64,000 nucleotides of DNA from Flavobacterium sp. (lineage in GTDB: Bacteria > Bacteroidota > Bacteroidia > Flavobacteriales > Flavobacteriaceae): the NCBI RefSeq assembly GCF_027531705.1, contig NZ_JAPZSP010000026.1, positions 22,719-86,718 on the forward strand. Direction: 5' to 3'. Below, piece by piece: positions 27,869 through 36,074 of this stretch. The translations under genes were made by a program, and so were the position numbers. A model generated the notes under the pieces. It searched no databases, was not told where the DNA came from, and saw nothing but the letters and a program-made list of their open reading frames with translations. The stretch's first letter is position 1; each line of letters starts with the position of its first letter.

Positions 27869-29845
27869 ATGAAAACCAAATTTGTACAGGCAACATTAGC
27901 TGTTGCATTAGTTATTGGGTTGATGCAATCTTGTAAACCAAAAAATTCAAGTGATGCTTCAGCAGGAGATGCAGAAAAAGCCTATGTAGCACCCGGAAAA
28001 TATGATGAGTTCTATAACTTCGTATCAGGAGGTTTTAGTGGTCAATTAAGTGTTTATGGTCTTCCAAGTGGAAGATTATTTAGAGTTATCCCTGTTTTTT
28101 CTGTTGACCCTGAAAAAGGTTGGGGTTATAATGAAGAAACTAAACCAATGTTGAATACTTCTCACGGTTTTGTGCCTTGGGATGATTTACATCACACCGA
28201 AATGTCTCAAACTAACGGTGAAGTTGATGGTCGTTGGGTTTTTGGTAATGCCAACAATACACCTCGTATTGCTCGTATTGACCTAAAAACATTTAAAACA
28301 GCAGAAATTATCGAATTGCCAAATAGTGGTGGAAATCACTCTTCTCCATTTATCACAGAAAATACAGAATATGTTGTGGCAGGAACTCGTTTTAGCGTTC
28401 CAGCAGATTATTCTAATGGTGATGTGGCGATTAATACTTATAAAGAAAATTTCAAAGGTCATATTAGTTTTGTAAAAGTAGGTAAAGAAGGCGAAATGGA
28501 TTTAGCATTTCAAATTGTAACACCTGGTGTAAACTTTGACCTTTCGCATGCGGGTAAAGGAAAATCTCATGGATGGTTTTTCTTTTCTTGCTATAATACT
28601 GAACAAGCCAATACTTTGTTAGAGGTAAATGCTTCTCAAAAAGACAAAGATTTTATCATGGCTGTAAACTGGAAAAAAGCCGAAGAATATATCAAAGCTG
28701 GAAAAGGTATAAAACAAAAAGCTCGTTATGCTCACAATACATGGGATGAAAAAACGCATTCTGCAAAATCTGAAATTAAAACCGATGTTTTGGTTCTTGA
28801 TGCTGCTGCTTTAAAAGATATTTGTTACATGATTCCTTGTCCAAAATCGCCTCATGGTTGTGATGTTGATCCAACAGGTGAATACATTGTAGGTTCTGGA
28901 AAATTGGCAGCTTTGATTCCTGTATTTAGCTTTGATAAATTAATGGGAGCCATCAAAGACAAAAAATTTGATGGAAATTATGGCGGAATTAATGTCATAA
29001 AATATGAAGCAGCTCTTCATGGTGAAGTTCAAAAACCTGGTTTAGGACCTTTGCACACCGAATTTGACGGAAAAGGAAATGCTTACACAACGTTCTTTGT
29101 TTCTTCTGAAGTCGTAAAATGGGATATCAAATCATTGAAAGTTTTAGACAGAGTTCCGACCTATTATTCTGTTGGTCACTTATGTATTCCTGGTGGAGAT
29201 TCTAAGAAACCTTTCGGAAAATATCTTGTTGCTTATAACAAAATTACGAAAGATAGATATTTACCAACTGGTCCTGAATTAGCACAATCTGCTCAGATAT
29301 ATGATATTAGTGGCGATAAAATGAAATTAATACTAGACTTTCCAACTATTGGAGAACCTCACTATGCTCAAGCAGCACCAGCTGATTTAATTAGAAATAA
29401 TGGTCAGCTTAAATTCTATAAAATAGCCGATAATCATCATCCTTATGTTGCAAAAGGTGAAAAAGAAGCCAAAGTAACTCGTCAAGGAAATCAAGTGCAT
29501 GTTTATATGACTTCTATTCGTTCTCACTTTGCACCAGATAATATTGAAGGTATAAAAATGGGTGACGAAGTCTATTTCCACGTTACAAACCTTGAACAAG
29601 ATTGGGATGTTCCTCACGGATTTGCAATTAAAGGTGCAAACAACGGTGAACTTTTAATCATGCCAGGTGAAACTGCAACTCTAAAATGGACACCAGACAA
29701 AGTTGGAATTTCTCCATTTTATTGTACCGATTTCTGTAGTGCATTGCACCAAGAAATGCAAGGATACATAAGAGTTTCTCCTGCTGGTAGCAATGTTCCT
29801 CTAACATTTAGTTTAGGAACTAATTTACCTGCTGCAACAAAATAA
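27869..29845 (+). CDS. nosZ: nitrous oxide reductase, clade II (Sec-type)
   Basis: This 658-residue protein reduces N2O to N2. The N terminus (MKTKFVQATLAVALVIGLMQSC) is a Sec-type leader with a lipobox-like Cys at 22 and no twin-arginine motif, marking clade II. The CuZ ligand region includes DDLHHTEMSQ, FDLSHAGKGKSHGW, PHGCDVDP and GPLHTEFDG. The CuA domain at the C terminus has CTDFCSALHQEM (Cys618, Cys622, His626, Met629). It follows a cytochrome c gene and begins a nos gene run. No nirK, nirS or norB lies in the window. Confidence 0.95.
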   Translation: MKTKFVQATLAVALVIGLMQSCKPKNSSDASAGDAEKAYVAPGKYDEFYNFVSGGFSGQLSVYGLPSGRLFRVIPVFSVDPEKGWGYNEETKPMLNTSHGFVPWDDLHHTEMSQTNGEVDGRWVFGNANNTPRIARIDLKTFKTAEIIELPNSGGNHSSPFITENTEYVVAGTRFSVPADYSNGDVAINTYKENFKGHISFVKVGKEGEMDLAFQIVTPGVNFDLSHAGKGKSHGWFFFSCYNTEQANTLLEVNASQKDKDFIMAVNWKKAEEYIKAGKGIKQKARYAHNTWDEKTHSAKSEIKTDVLVLDAAALKDICYMIPCPKSPHGCDVDPTGEYIVGSGKLAALIPVFSFDKLMGAIKDKKFDGNYGGINVIKYEAALHGEVQKPGLGPLHTEFDGKGNAYTTFFVSSEVVKWDIKSLKVLDRVPTYYSVGHLCIPGGDSKKPFGKYLVAYNKITKDRYLPTGPELAQSAQIYDISGDKMKLILDFPTIGEPHYAQAAPADLIRNNGQLKFYKIADNHHPYVAKGEKEAKVTRQGNQVHVYMTSIRSHFAPDNIEGIKMGDEVYFHVTNLEQDWDVPHGFAIKGANNGELLIMPGETATLKWTPDKVGISPFYCTDFCSALHQEMQGYIRVSPAGSNVPLTFSLGTNLPAATK

Positions 29846-29847
29846 TA

Positions 29848-29925
29848 GTTTAGTGAATAGTGATTAGTAGTTAGCGAATAATGCAAATGCCAATCGTTGA
29901 TTACTAGTCACTAATTACTTTAAAT
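29848..29925. repeat. word-repeat inverted repeat (TAGTGATTAGTA words)
   Basis: The nosZ downstream gap (90 bp) holds a left arm with TAGTGATTAGTA (about 29859-29870) and a right arm whose reverse complement reads TAGTGACTAGTA, giving 11 of 12 matches. About 30 bases of spacer separate them. It is the same kind of junction element as at 34263 but with other words. Confidence 0.6.
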
Positions 29926-29935
29926 AAACAAAAAA

Positions 29936-30529
29936 ATGGAAAAATCTAAAATTTCAATAGTCTCAAAAGCGATATTATTGATAGTTGCAATCTTATTTGT
30001 TGGTTCACTTTTTGTCCCAATGTGGCAAATCGAATTAGAAGCTCCACAATATCCTGAAGGTTTGGTCTTAAAATTGCATGCTAACAAAATTGGTGGCGAT
30101 GTAGAAATCATCAACGGATTAAATCATTACATCGGAATGGCAACTTTGCATACCGAAAACTTTTTCGAGTTCACCGCTTTACCTTATATTTTCGGAGGTT
30201 TTGCAGTGATTTCTTTGTTGCTAATTTTTCTTGCAAAAAGAAAAGCAGTTTTAGCATTCTTTATTACTTATATACTTTTTGTGGTTTTAGCAGCCATCGA
30301 TTTCTATAGATGGAATTATGAATACGGACATAATCTTGATCCAAATGCAGCAATAAAAGTGCCTGGAATGGCTTATCAACCGCCGTTAATTGGATACAAA
30401 CAATTGTTGAACTTTGGAGCGTATTCAATTCCAGATATTGGTGGATGGTTTTTGACAGCTTGTGGTTTATTGTTGTTTTTCATCGTTTTTAAAGAATATA
30501 ATTTATTCACTAAAAAGAAAATCAGTTAG
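29936..30529 (+). CDS. nos-cluster membrane protein (NosB position)
   Basis: This 197-residue protein has four predicted membrane helices (about 13-31, 80-98, 103-122 and 165-187). Between them are an extracytoplasmic loop with FVPMWQIELEAPQYPEGL and GLNHYIGMATLH, and a second loop with NYEYGHNLDPNAAIKVPGMAY. It sits between nosZ and nosL, where clade II clusters often encode a membrane protein such as NosB; I cannot confirm orthology. The conserved Trp, His and Met residues in loops suggest copper handling or maturation (inference). Two bases separate it from nosL. Confidence 0.6.
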   Translation: MEKSKISIVSKAILLIVAILFVGSLFVPMWQIELEAPQYPEGLVLKLHANKIGGDVEIINGLNHYIGMATLHTENFFEFTALPYIFGGFAVISLLLIFLAKRKAVLAFFITYILFVVLAAIDFYRWNYEYGHNLDPNAAIKVPGMAYQPPLIGYKQLLNFGAYSIPDIGGWFLTACGLLLFFIVFKEYNLFTKKKIS

Positions 30530-30531
30530 TT

Positions 30532-30957
30532 ATGAAATCATTTTTTATAGTGCTAATAACATCATTTTTGGTTTCTTGCAATTCAAACGAGCCAAAACCA
30601 ATTAAACTAAATTCTGATTCTTGTGATTTTTGTAAAATGACAATCGCAAACGGAAAATTTGGTGCCGAATTAATTACTCAAAAAGGAAGATATTACAAGT
30701 TTGATGATGTAGCATGCATGATTCAATTTGACAAAACAAGCGAAGTTCCTTCAAAAGTATTTTTTGTAAATGATTATTTAAAAGAAAATGAATTAGTTGC
30801 AGCCGAAAAATGTTTTTTTCTAAAAGGCGGAGCAATCAATTCTCCAATGCGTGGAAATCTTGCCGCATTTTCATCTGATAAAGAACAAAAAGAATTCCAA
30901 CCCAAATTAAATGCTGAACCTATGACTTGGCAACAAGTTTACGATTCTTATAAATGA
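30532..30957 (+). CDS. nosL: NosL copper chaperone lipoprotein
   Basis: This 141-residue lipoprotein (lipobox FLVSC, Cys16) has the NosL copper-site motif CDFCKMTI (Cys31, Cys34, Met36), then GKFGAELITQKGRYYKFDD and a C-terminal SPMRGNLAAFSSD. NosL delivers copper(I) for the NosZ centres. Its stop overlaps the nosD start as ATGA (30954-30957), so the two are translationally coupled. Confidence 0.9.
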   Translation: MKSFFIVLITSFLVSCNSNEPKPIKLNSDSCDFCKMTIANGKFGAELITQKGRYYKFDDVACMIQFDKTSEVPSKVFFVNDYLKENELVAAEKCFFLKGGAINSPMRGNLAAFSSDKEQKEFQPKLNAEPMTWQQVYDSYK

Positions 30958-32186
30958 AAAAATTAATCTGCATATTATTTTTACTCTTATTTTCTATTTT
31001 AAATGCTAAAACCATTCAAGTAGGAAGCAAATTTCCTGTCAAAAAAATCAAGCAAGCTCTTCAATTAGCTGTTGATGGCGACACCATTATTGTAAATAGC
31101 GGAGTTTATAAAGAAGGCAATATTCTAATCAATAAAAAGATCATTTTTCTTGGTAAAGGTTTTCCAGTACTTGATGGTCAACGCAAGTTTGAAGTTGTTT
31201 CTGTTAATGCCGATAATGTTGTCATCAAAGGATTCAAAATCATTAATTCGGGCTATGCTTCTCTTGATGATCCATGCGGAATTAAAGTGTATGATAGAGT
31301 TTTTGTAAAAATTGAAAACAATATTCTCGATAATAATTTCTTCGGAATTTATCTTCAAAATTCTAGAAATTGCTTAATCAAAAACAATAAAATTACCGCT
31401 TACGGAAAACAAGAACAATTAATTGGAAACGGAATTCACTGTTGGAAAAGCGATAATCTTCAAATAATTGCTAACAAAATTTCGGGACATCGCGACGGAA
31501 TTTATTTTGAATTTGTAACACAATCTATCATTTGGAGAAATATTTCCAATAAAAACATTCGTTATGGTTTGCATTTTATGTTTTCTAACGACGATGCTTA
31601 CATATCGAATGTTTTTAAAAATAATGGTGCTGGTGTTGCTGTCATGTTTACCAAAAATGTAAAAATGTATAACAATTATTTTGAAGAAAATTGGGGTGAT
31701 TCTGCTTATGGTTTATTGCTCAAAGAAATTGCCGACAGTTATATTTTTAATAACAAATTTGCCCGAAATACTTCTGGAATTTACATGGAAGGAACATCAA
31801 GAATCAAGGTCGAAAAAAACGTTTTTGAATCAAATGGTTGGGGAATGAAAATTCAAGCAAGTTGTATGGAAAATGAAATTGTAAACAATAATTATCTAAA
31901 AAACACTTTCGATATTAGCACTAATGGAAGCTTGGTTTTAAATACTTTCAATTCTAATTATTGGGATAAATATGAAGGATATGATTTAGACAAAAATGGA
32001 GTAGGCGATGTGCCGTATCATCCATTAAGTTTGTTTGCTGTTTTAACCGAAAATACACCTTCTGCCATGTTGTTATACCGAAGTTTTATGATAACACTTT
32101 TAGACAAATCAGAAAAAGTTTTACCAAGTATTACACCAGACAATTTTATAGATAAAACGCCTTTAATGAATAGGTTAGTTCTCTAA
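30954..32186 (+). CDS. nosD: NosD periplasmic beta-helix maturation protein
   Basis: This 410-residue protein has a signal peptide (about 1-18), an early DGDTIIVNSGVYKEG segment, and many right-handed parallel beta-helix turns with Asn/Gly ladders (for example NNFFGIYLQNSRNCLIKNN and NNYFEENWGDSAYGLLL). The C terminus has NYWDKYEGYDLDKNG, a conserved NosD hallmark. NosD works with NosF and NosY in assembling the CuZ centre. It starts within the nosL stop. The next genes of the usual nosDFY set are separated by a repeat-flanked four-helix-bundle gene. Confidence 0.92.
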   Translation: MKKLICILFLLLFSILNAKTIQVGSKFPVKKIKQALQLAVDGDTIIVNSGVYKEGNILINKKIIFLGKGFPVLDGQRKFEVVSVNADNVVIKGFKIINSGYASLDDPCGIKVYDRVFVKIENNILDNNFFGIYLQNSRNCLIKNNKITAYGKQEQLIGNGIHCWKSDNLQIIANKISGHRDGIYFEFVTQSIIWRNISNKNIRYGLHFMFSNDDAYISNVFKNNGAGVAVMFTKNVKMYNNYFEENWGDSAYGLLLKEIADSYIFNNKFARNTSGIYMEGTSRIKVEKNVFESNGWGMKIQASCMENEIVNNNYLKNTFDISTNGSLVLNTFNSNYWDKYEGYDLDKNGVGDVPYHPLSLFAVLTENTPSAMLLYRSFMITLLDKSEKVLPSITPDNFIDKTPLMNRLVL

Positions 32187-32187
32187 A

Positions 32188-32242
32188 AGTTGCGAGTTGC
32201 GAGTTACGTGTTGAAAGTTATGAGAAATGAGTTACGAGTTTT
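32188..32242 (+). repeat. left arm of word-repeat pair flanking the bIVP gene
   Basis: Starting 2 bases after the nosD stop, the words GTTGCGAGTTGCGAGTTACG, AGTTATGAG and GAGTTACGAGTTTTG recur. The reverse-complement words occur at 32702-32744. Together they would pair across the intervening 131-residue gene. Confidence 0.65.
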
Positions 32243-32297
32243 GTTTTGAAAAGATTAATTATGTAAACTTGTATTAAGTAATAATAAACTTAATAAT

Positions 32298-32693
32298 ATG
32301 GCAACAGTAAATAATTTTGAAGAGCTTGAAATATGGCAATTAAGTAGAGTAATATGCCAAGATGTATGGGATTTGTTTGAAAAAACAAGTTTAGGAAAAG
32401 ATTTTGAATTAAAAAATCAGATGAATAGATCATCGGGTTCAATTATGGATAATATTGCTGAAGGATTTGAAAGAAATGGCAGAAGAGAATTCATTAATTT
32501 TTTAAGTTATTCAAAAGGCTCTTGTGGTGAATTAAGATCGCAATTGAATAGAGCATTTGACAGAAAACATATCAGTAAAGAAGAATTTGATTTTTTGAAA
32601 GAAAAGACAATTACAGAAAGTAAAAAAATTGGATCGTTTATGTCTTATTTAGTAAAATCTGATAATAAAGGAAGCAAATTTGATAAAAAGTAA
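32298..32693 (+). CDS. four-helix-bundle protein (bIVP / S23 family)
   Basis: This 131-residue protein starts MATVNNFEELEIWQLSRVIC and contains the family segments LKNQMNRSSGSIMDNIAEGF and REFINFLSYSKGSCGELRSQL. This is the bIVP/S23 family first seen encoded by intervening sequences in 23S rRNA, related also to accessory proteins of diversity-generating retroelements. It probably binds nucleic acid as a multimer. It interrupts nosD and nosF, where no such gene is expected, and it lies between the arms of an inverted word-repeat (32188-32242 and 32702-32744). No role in N2O reduction is known. Confidence 0.88.
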   Translation: MATVNNFEELEIWQLSRVICQDVWDLFEKTSLGKDFELKNQMNRSSGSIMDNIAEGFERNGRREFINFLSYSKGSCGELRSQLNRAFDRKHISKEEFDFLKEKTITESKKIGSFMSYLVKSDNKGSKFDKK

Positions 32694-32701
32694 ATGTTTC
32701 A

Positions 32702-32744
32702 AGTTACTATTTAAACCCGCAACTCGAAACACGAAACCCGCAAC
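32702..32744 (+). repeat. right arm of word-repeat pair flanking the bIVP gene
   Basis: The words AACCCGCAACTCGAAACACG and GAAACCCGCAAC (32712-32744) are reverse complements of the GTTGCGAGTT-type words of the left arm. The arm ends 8 bases before the nosF ATG. Confidence 0.65.
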
Positions 32745-32752
32745 AATAAAAA

Positions 32753-33496
32753 ATGATTGAAATTAAAAACATAAATAAAAAATTCGGAAAATTAGAAGTG
32801 CTGAAAAACGTCAATCTTTCATGTAAAAGTGGAGAATGCATCGCGCTAATTGGACCAAATGGTTGTGGAAAAACAACGTTGATAAAATCAATTCTCGGAA
32901 TGGTTTTGCCAGATAAAGGTTCGATTGAGTTTAATGGAAAATCGGTTTTAGGTGAATATATCTATCGTGAAAACATTGGTTATATGCCACAAATTGGGCG
33001 TTATCCTGATAATATGACGATTGGGCAAATCATTGAAATGATAAAAAAAATCAGAAATTCCAACCAAGAATTAGATGAAGATTTGCTAAAAGCATTTGAA
33101 TTAGAAAAAATGTTTGATAAGCAAATGCGAACACTTTCGGGTGGAACAACTCAAAAAGTAAGTGCCGTTTTAGCTTTTTTATTCAATCCAGAAGTGTTGA
33201 TTTTAGACGAACCAACAGCTGGTTTAGATCCATTGGCATCTGAAATTTTGAAAGAAAAAATTATAAAAGAAAAAGAAAAAGGAAAACTCATTTTCATAAC
33301 ATCACATTTGCTAAGTGAATTAGACGATTTGATTACCGAAATTATTTTCATGCAAGATGGTGAAGTTCATTTTCATAAAAAAGTTGAAGTCTTAAAATCT
33401 GAAACCAATGAAACTAAAATTTCAAAAGCAATTGCCAGTATTCTGAAACAAAAGCAACCTGAAAGTCATAACCCAAAACTCGCAAAAGTGTCATGA
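32753..33496 (+). CDS. nosF: NosF ABC transporter ATPase
   Basis: This 247-residue ATPase has Walker A GPNGCGKTTL, Q-loop YMPQIGRYPD, signature LSGGTTQKVSA and Walker B VLILDEPTAGLDPL with the following switch His in FITSHLLSEL. It pairs with NosY to energise NosD in sulphur or copper supply for the CuZ centre. Its stop overlaps the nosY start (ATGA), so expression is coupled. A repeat arm precedes the start in place of the usual short gap after nosD. Confidence 0.92.
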   Translation: MIEIKNINKKFGKLEVLKNVNLSCKSGECIALIGPNGCGKTTLIKSILGMVLPDKGSIEFNGKSVLGEYIYRENIGYMPQIGRYPDNMTIGQIIEMIKKIRNSNQELDEDLLKAFELEKMFDKQMRTLSGGTTQKVSAVLAFLFNPEVLILDEPTAGLDPLASEILKEKIIKEKEKGKLIFITSHLLSELDDLITEIIFMQDGEVHFHKKVEVLKSETNETKISKAIASILKQKQPESHNPKLAKVS

Positions 33497-34260
33497 ACAG
33501 AATTATAAAAATCATATTACTCGATATTCTAAAAAGCAAAATAGTTTTGGCTTATACCTTTATTTTAGCCATCCTATCATGGAGTTCGTTTGCGCTAGAA
33601 GATAATTCTGCAAAAGGAATTTTGACCATTTTGAATGTAATTTTATTTACAGTTCCATTGGTTTCCATACTTTTTGCAACGATTTATTTGTACAATAGTT
33701 CCGAATTTATTGAACTTTTACTAAGTCAACCTATCAAAAGAAGAAAAATTTGGATAAGCTTATTCCTTGGACTTTCTTTTTCAATGATTTTAGCTTTTTT
33801 TGTTGGAGCTGGAATTCCATTGCTAATTAATTCGCCTGATAGTATTGGTATTATGATGTTGTTAAATGGCTGTTTGATAACCGTAATTTTTACCGCATTA
33901 GCGTTTTTAAGCTCTATTTTAACAAGAGATAAAGCCAAAGGAATCGGCATTGCTATTATGATTTGGTTGTTTTTTGCCTTACTTTTTGACGGATTGGTTT
34001 TGTTTTTATTATTTCAATTACAAGATTATCCAATCGAAAATGCAATGGTCGTAATCACTGCTTTTAGTCCAATTGATCTGGCACGAATTCAAATTCTATT
34101 GCATCTTGATGTTTCAGCAATGATGGGTTATACAGGTGCAATTTTTAAAGACTTTTTTGGAACTTCAACTGGATTAATTGTGTCATTTTTCTTGTTGAGT
34201 TTATGGGTAATTATTCCGTTTTTTATTTCGTTGAAAAAATTTAATAAAAAAGATTTGTAA
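33493..34260 (+). CDS. nosY: NosY ABC permease
   Basis: This 255-residue protein has six predicted membrane helices (about 18-38, 48-68, 92-113, 120-140, 152-175 and 225-247), as in ABC-2 permeases of the NosY group. A QPIKRRKIWISLFLG segment faces the cytoplasm, the usual ATPase-coupling region. It starts inside the nosF stop codon. After the stop a word-repeat hairpin separates it from the truncated haemoglobin gene. Confidence 0.88.
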   Translation: MNRIIKIILLDILKSKIVLAYTFILAILSWSSFALEDNSAKGILTILNVILFTVPLVSILFATIYLYNSSEFIELLLSQPIKRRKIWISLFLGLSFSMILAFFVGAGIPLLINSPDSIGIMMLLNGCLITVIFTALAFLSSILTRDKAKGIGIAIMIWLFFALLFDGLVLFLLFQLQDYPIENAMVVITAFSPIDLARIQILLHLDVSAMMGYTGAIFKDFFGTSTGLIVSFFLLSLWVIIPFFISLKKFNKKDL

Positions 34261-34262
34261 AA

Positions 34263-34348
34263 TTGGTTACAAAGTTACAGGTTACGAGTTGCGAGTTTTT
34301 GACTAAGCTTGAAACCCGAAACCCGAAACCTTCAACCCGAAACTTTTT
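34263..34348. repeat. word-repeat inverted repeat (GAGTTGCGAGTT / AACCCGAAAC words)
   Basis: The 91-bp nosY downstream gap holds a left arm GGTTACGAGTTGCGAGTTTT (with preceding GTTACAAAGTTAC) and a right arm AAACCCGAAACCCGAAACC plus CAACCCGAAAC, with about 11 bases between. The words match those of the 32188/32702 arms, but here the loop is empty. Confidence 0.65.
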
Positions 34349-34351
34349 AAA

Positions 34352-34723
34352 ATGAAAACAGATATTAGAAATAGAAAAGACATAGAAAAGCTAGTAAATG
34401 CTTTCTATGAAAAAGTCAAAACGGATGAAGTTATTGGTTATTTGTTTACAGATGTTGCCAAAGTCAACTGGGAATTGCACTTACCAAAAATGTACAATTT
34501 TTGGGAAAACATATTGTTCTATTCTGCCAACTATAGCGGAAGTCCAATGGCTGTTCACAAAGAATTGCATCAAAAAAGCACCATGACTCAAGAACATTTT
34601 CAGCATTGGAATGAACTTTTCAATCAAACGGTTGACAAACTTTTTGAAGGTGCAAAAGCAGATGAAATTAAAAATCGAGCGATGAATATTTCGGCTGTGA
34701 TGATGTATAAAACTTTAGCTTAA
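34352..34723 (+). CDS. group III truncated haemoglobin
   Basis: This 123-residue protein shows the group III truncated globin pattern: NAFYEKVKTDEVIGYLF in the B/C region, PKMYNFWENILF in the E region, and MTQEHFQHWNELF, where His82 is the likely proximal haem ligand. Group III proteins bind nitric oxide or oxygen. It lies downstream of the nos genes in the same direction, which suggests NO management during nitrous oxide respiration (inference). Confidence 0.85.
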   Translation: MKTDIRNRKDIEKLVNAFYEKVKTDEVIGYLFTDVAKVNWELHLPKMYNFWENILFYSANYSGSPMAVHKELHQKSTMTQEHFQHWNELFNQTVDKLFEGAKADEIKNRAMNISAVMMYKTLA

Positions 34724-34740
34724 GTATATTTGTATTTGAT

Positions 34741-35184
34741 ATGCTACATCAAATTTACTTAATAATTCATCTATTAGCTGCAACTATTTGGGTTGGCGGT
34801 CATTTGATTTTATTATTGCGATATGTTCCAAAAGCTATAAAAACCAAATCATTAGAAGAATTATCTATTTTCAGAAAAAACTTTGAACCTGTTGGAATGC
34901 CATCGCTTTTTATCCTGATAATAACCGGAATTCTGATGGCATATGATTATAATGTCACATTTGAAAAATGGTTTTTATTTGAAAATTCAATTGAAAAAAT
35001 TGTCAGTATCAAATTGATTTTGCTTCTTATAAGTTTGACTTTGGCTTTTATTACCATCAAATTTGTTTTGCCTTCTGCAAGTAAAGGTTCTCCTTTTATT
35101 CTTTATTTTATCATTTTTTTGGTTACAACTATTGCAGTTACTATGCTTGTTTTAGGAAGTTTAGTAAGAATAGGCGGTTTATGA
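34741..35184 (+). CDS. CopD-like four-helix membrane protein
   Basis: This 147-residue protein starts MLHQIYLIIHLLAATIWVGG, the motif found in CopD/YcnJ-type copper-uptake domains (candidate ligands His10 and His21). Three further membrane helices follow (about 52-67, 86-107 and 116-138), with a conserved-looking GMPSLFILIITGIL. Copper or haem binding is likely but unproven. It lies 17 bp after the haemoglobin gene; its stop codon lies inside site B, the operator of the next gene. Confidence 0.72.
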   Translation: MLHQIYLIIHLLAATIWVGGHLILLLRYVPKAIKTKSLEELSIFRKNFEPVGMPSLFILIITGILMAYDYNVTFEKWFLFENSIEKIVSIKLILLLISLTLAFITIKFVLPSASKGSPFILYFIIFLVTTIAVTMLVLGSLVRIGGL

Positions 35185-35195
35185 TTATAGTCATA
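35180..35195 (+). promoter_or_regulatory. predicted Crp/Fnr-type operator, site B
   Basis: The perfect palindrome TATGA-TTATAG-TCATA overlaps the stop codon of the CopD-like gene. It is centred 36.5 bases before the last G of a perfect -7 box TAAATTTG (35217-35224). The predicted transcription start lies about 12 bases before the ric ATG. Confidence 0.78.
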
Positions 35196-35240
35196 TTTTA
35201 AATTTCATTCAAGTTATAAATTTGATAAAAATTTAAAAAT

Positions 35241-35972
35241 ATGGACACATTACAAAAAAACACCATTGGAGAATATGTTGCACAAGACTTCAGAACAGCA
35301 GCACTTTTCTCAAAATATAAAATCGATTTTTGCTGTAAAGGCAATAAAACTCTAGACGAAGTTTGCGAAGCAAAAGGTTTAGATGTAAATCAAATTGAAA
35401 ATGAAATTAACTCAGTTTTAAACACCAATTCTTCATCAGAAATGGATTTTAAATCGTTTTCACCAAATTTATTAATTGATTACATACTAGAAACACATCA
35501 CGAATATATCGAATCAAAAACTCCTGTTTTATTGATGTATTTGGATAAATTGTGCAAAGTACATGGCGAGAGACATTCTGAATTGTTTGAAATAAATAAT
35601 TTATTCAAAATTGCTTCAAGTGAATTATTAAATCATTTGCAAAAAGAAGAAGTAGTTTTGTTTCCATTCATCAAAACAATGACAAACGCCATCAAAAACA
35701 ACGAAACTATCCAACAACCAGGTTTCGGAACAGTTGAAAATCCGATTGCTATGTTGAAACAAGATCACGAAACAGAAGGAGATTTGTTTGTTAAAATTTC
35801 AGAATTAACTAATGAATACAATCCACCAATTGATGCTTGTGAAACTTATAAGGTAACATTTGCAATGCTAAAAGAATTCGAACAAGATTTACACAAACAC
35901 ATCCATCTTGAAAACAATATTCTGTTTCATAAAGCAATTGAATTAGAAGAAAGATTCAATATTTTAGATTAA
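35241..35972 (+). CDS. ric: Ric/ScdA-type di-iron Fe-S repair protein
   Basis: This 243-residue protein has an N-terminal DUF542 domain (IGEYVAQDF, then KIDFCCKGNKTLDE) and a C-terminal hemerythrin-like domain with His and Glu ligands, for example ETHHEYIES, HGERH, LLNHLQKEE, KQDHETEG and HKHIHLENN. Ric (ScdA, YtfE, DnrN) proteins repair iron-sulphur clusters damaged by nitric oxide. A predicted Crp/Fnr operator (site B) drives it, consistent with nitrosative control. A terminator follows. Confidence 0.92.
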   Translation: MDTLQKNTIGEYVAQDFRTAALFSKYKIDFCCKGNKTLDEVCEAKGLDVNQIENEINSVLNTNSSSEMDFKSFSPNLLIDYILETHHEYIESKTPVLLMYLDKLCKVHGERHSELFEINNLFKIASSELLNHLQKEEVVLFPFIKTMTNAIKNNETIQQPGFGTVENPIAMLKQDHETEGDLFVKISELTNEYNPPIDACETYKVTFAMLKEFEQDLHKHIHLENNILFHKAIELEERFNILD

Positions 35973-35996
35973 ATACTTTTTCCAAAAAGGCATTAA

Positions 35997-36027
35997 AAAA
36001 GCGTGAATTACGACAATTCACGCTTTT
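35997..36027. terminator. bidirectional rho-independent terminator
   Basis: The stem AAAAGCGTGAATT pairs with AATTCACGCTTTT around ACGAC. It separates the convergent ric and fasciclin genes. Confidence 0.9.
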
Positions 36028-36074
36028 CAGCTTTAATTAAAAAAGAAAAACAATAGTTGAATTAATAATTGATT

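Noticed and set aside
32188..34348. Repeats as a CRISPR array
   Set aside because: The words are degenerate, short and inverted about a centre, with no equal-length unique spacers and no cas genes.
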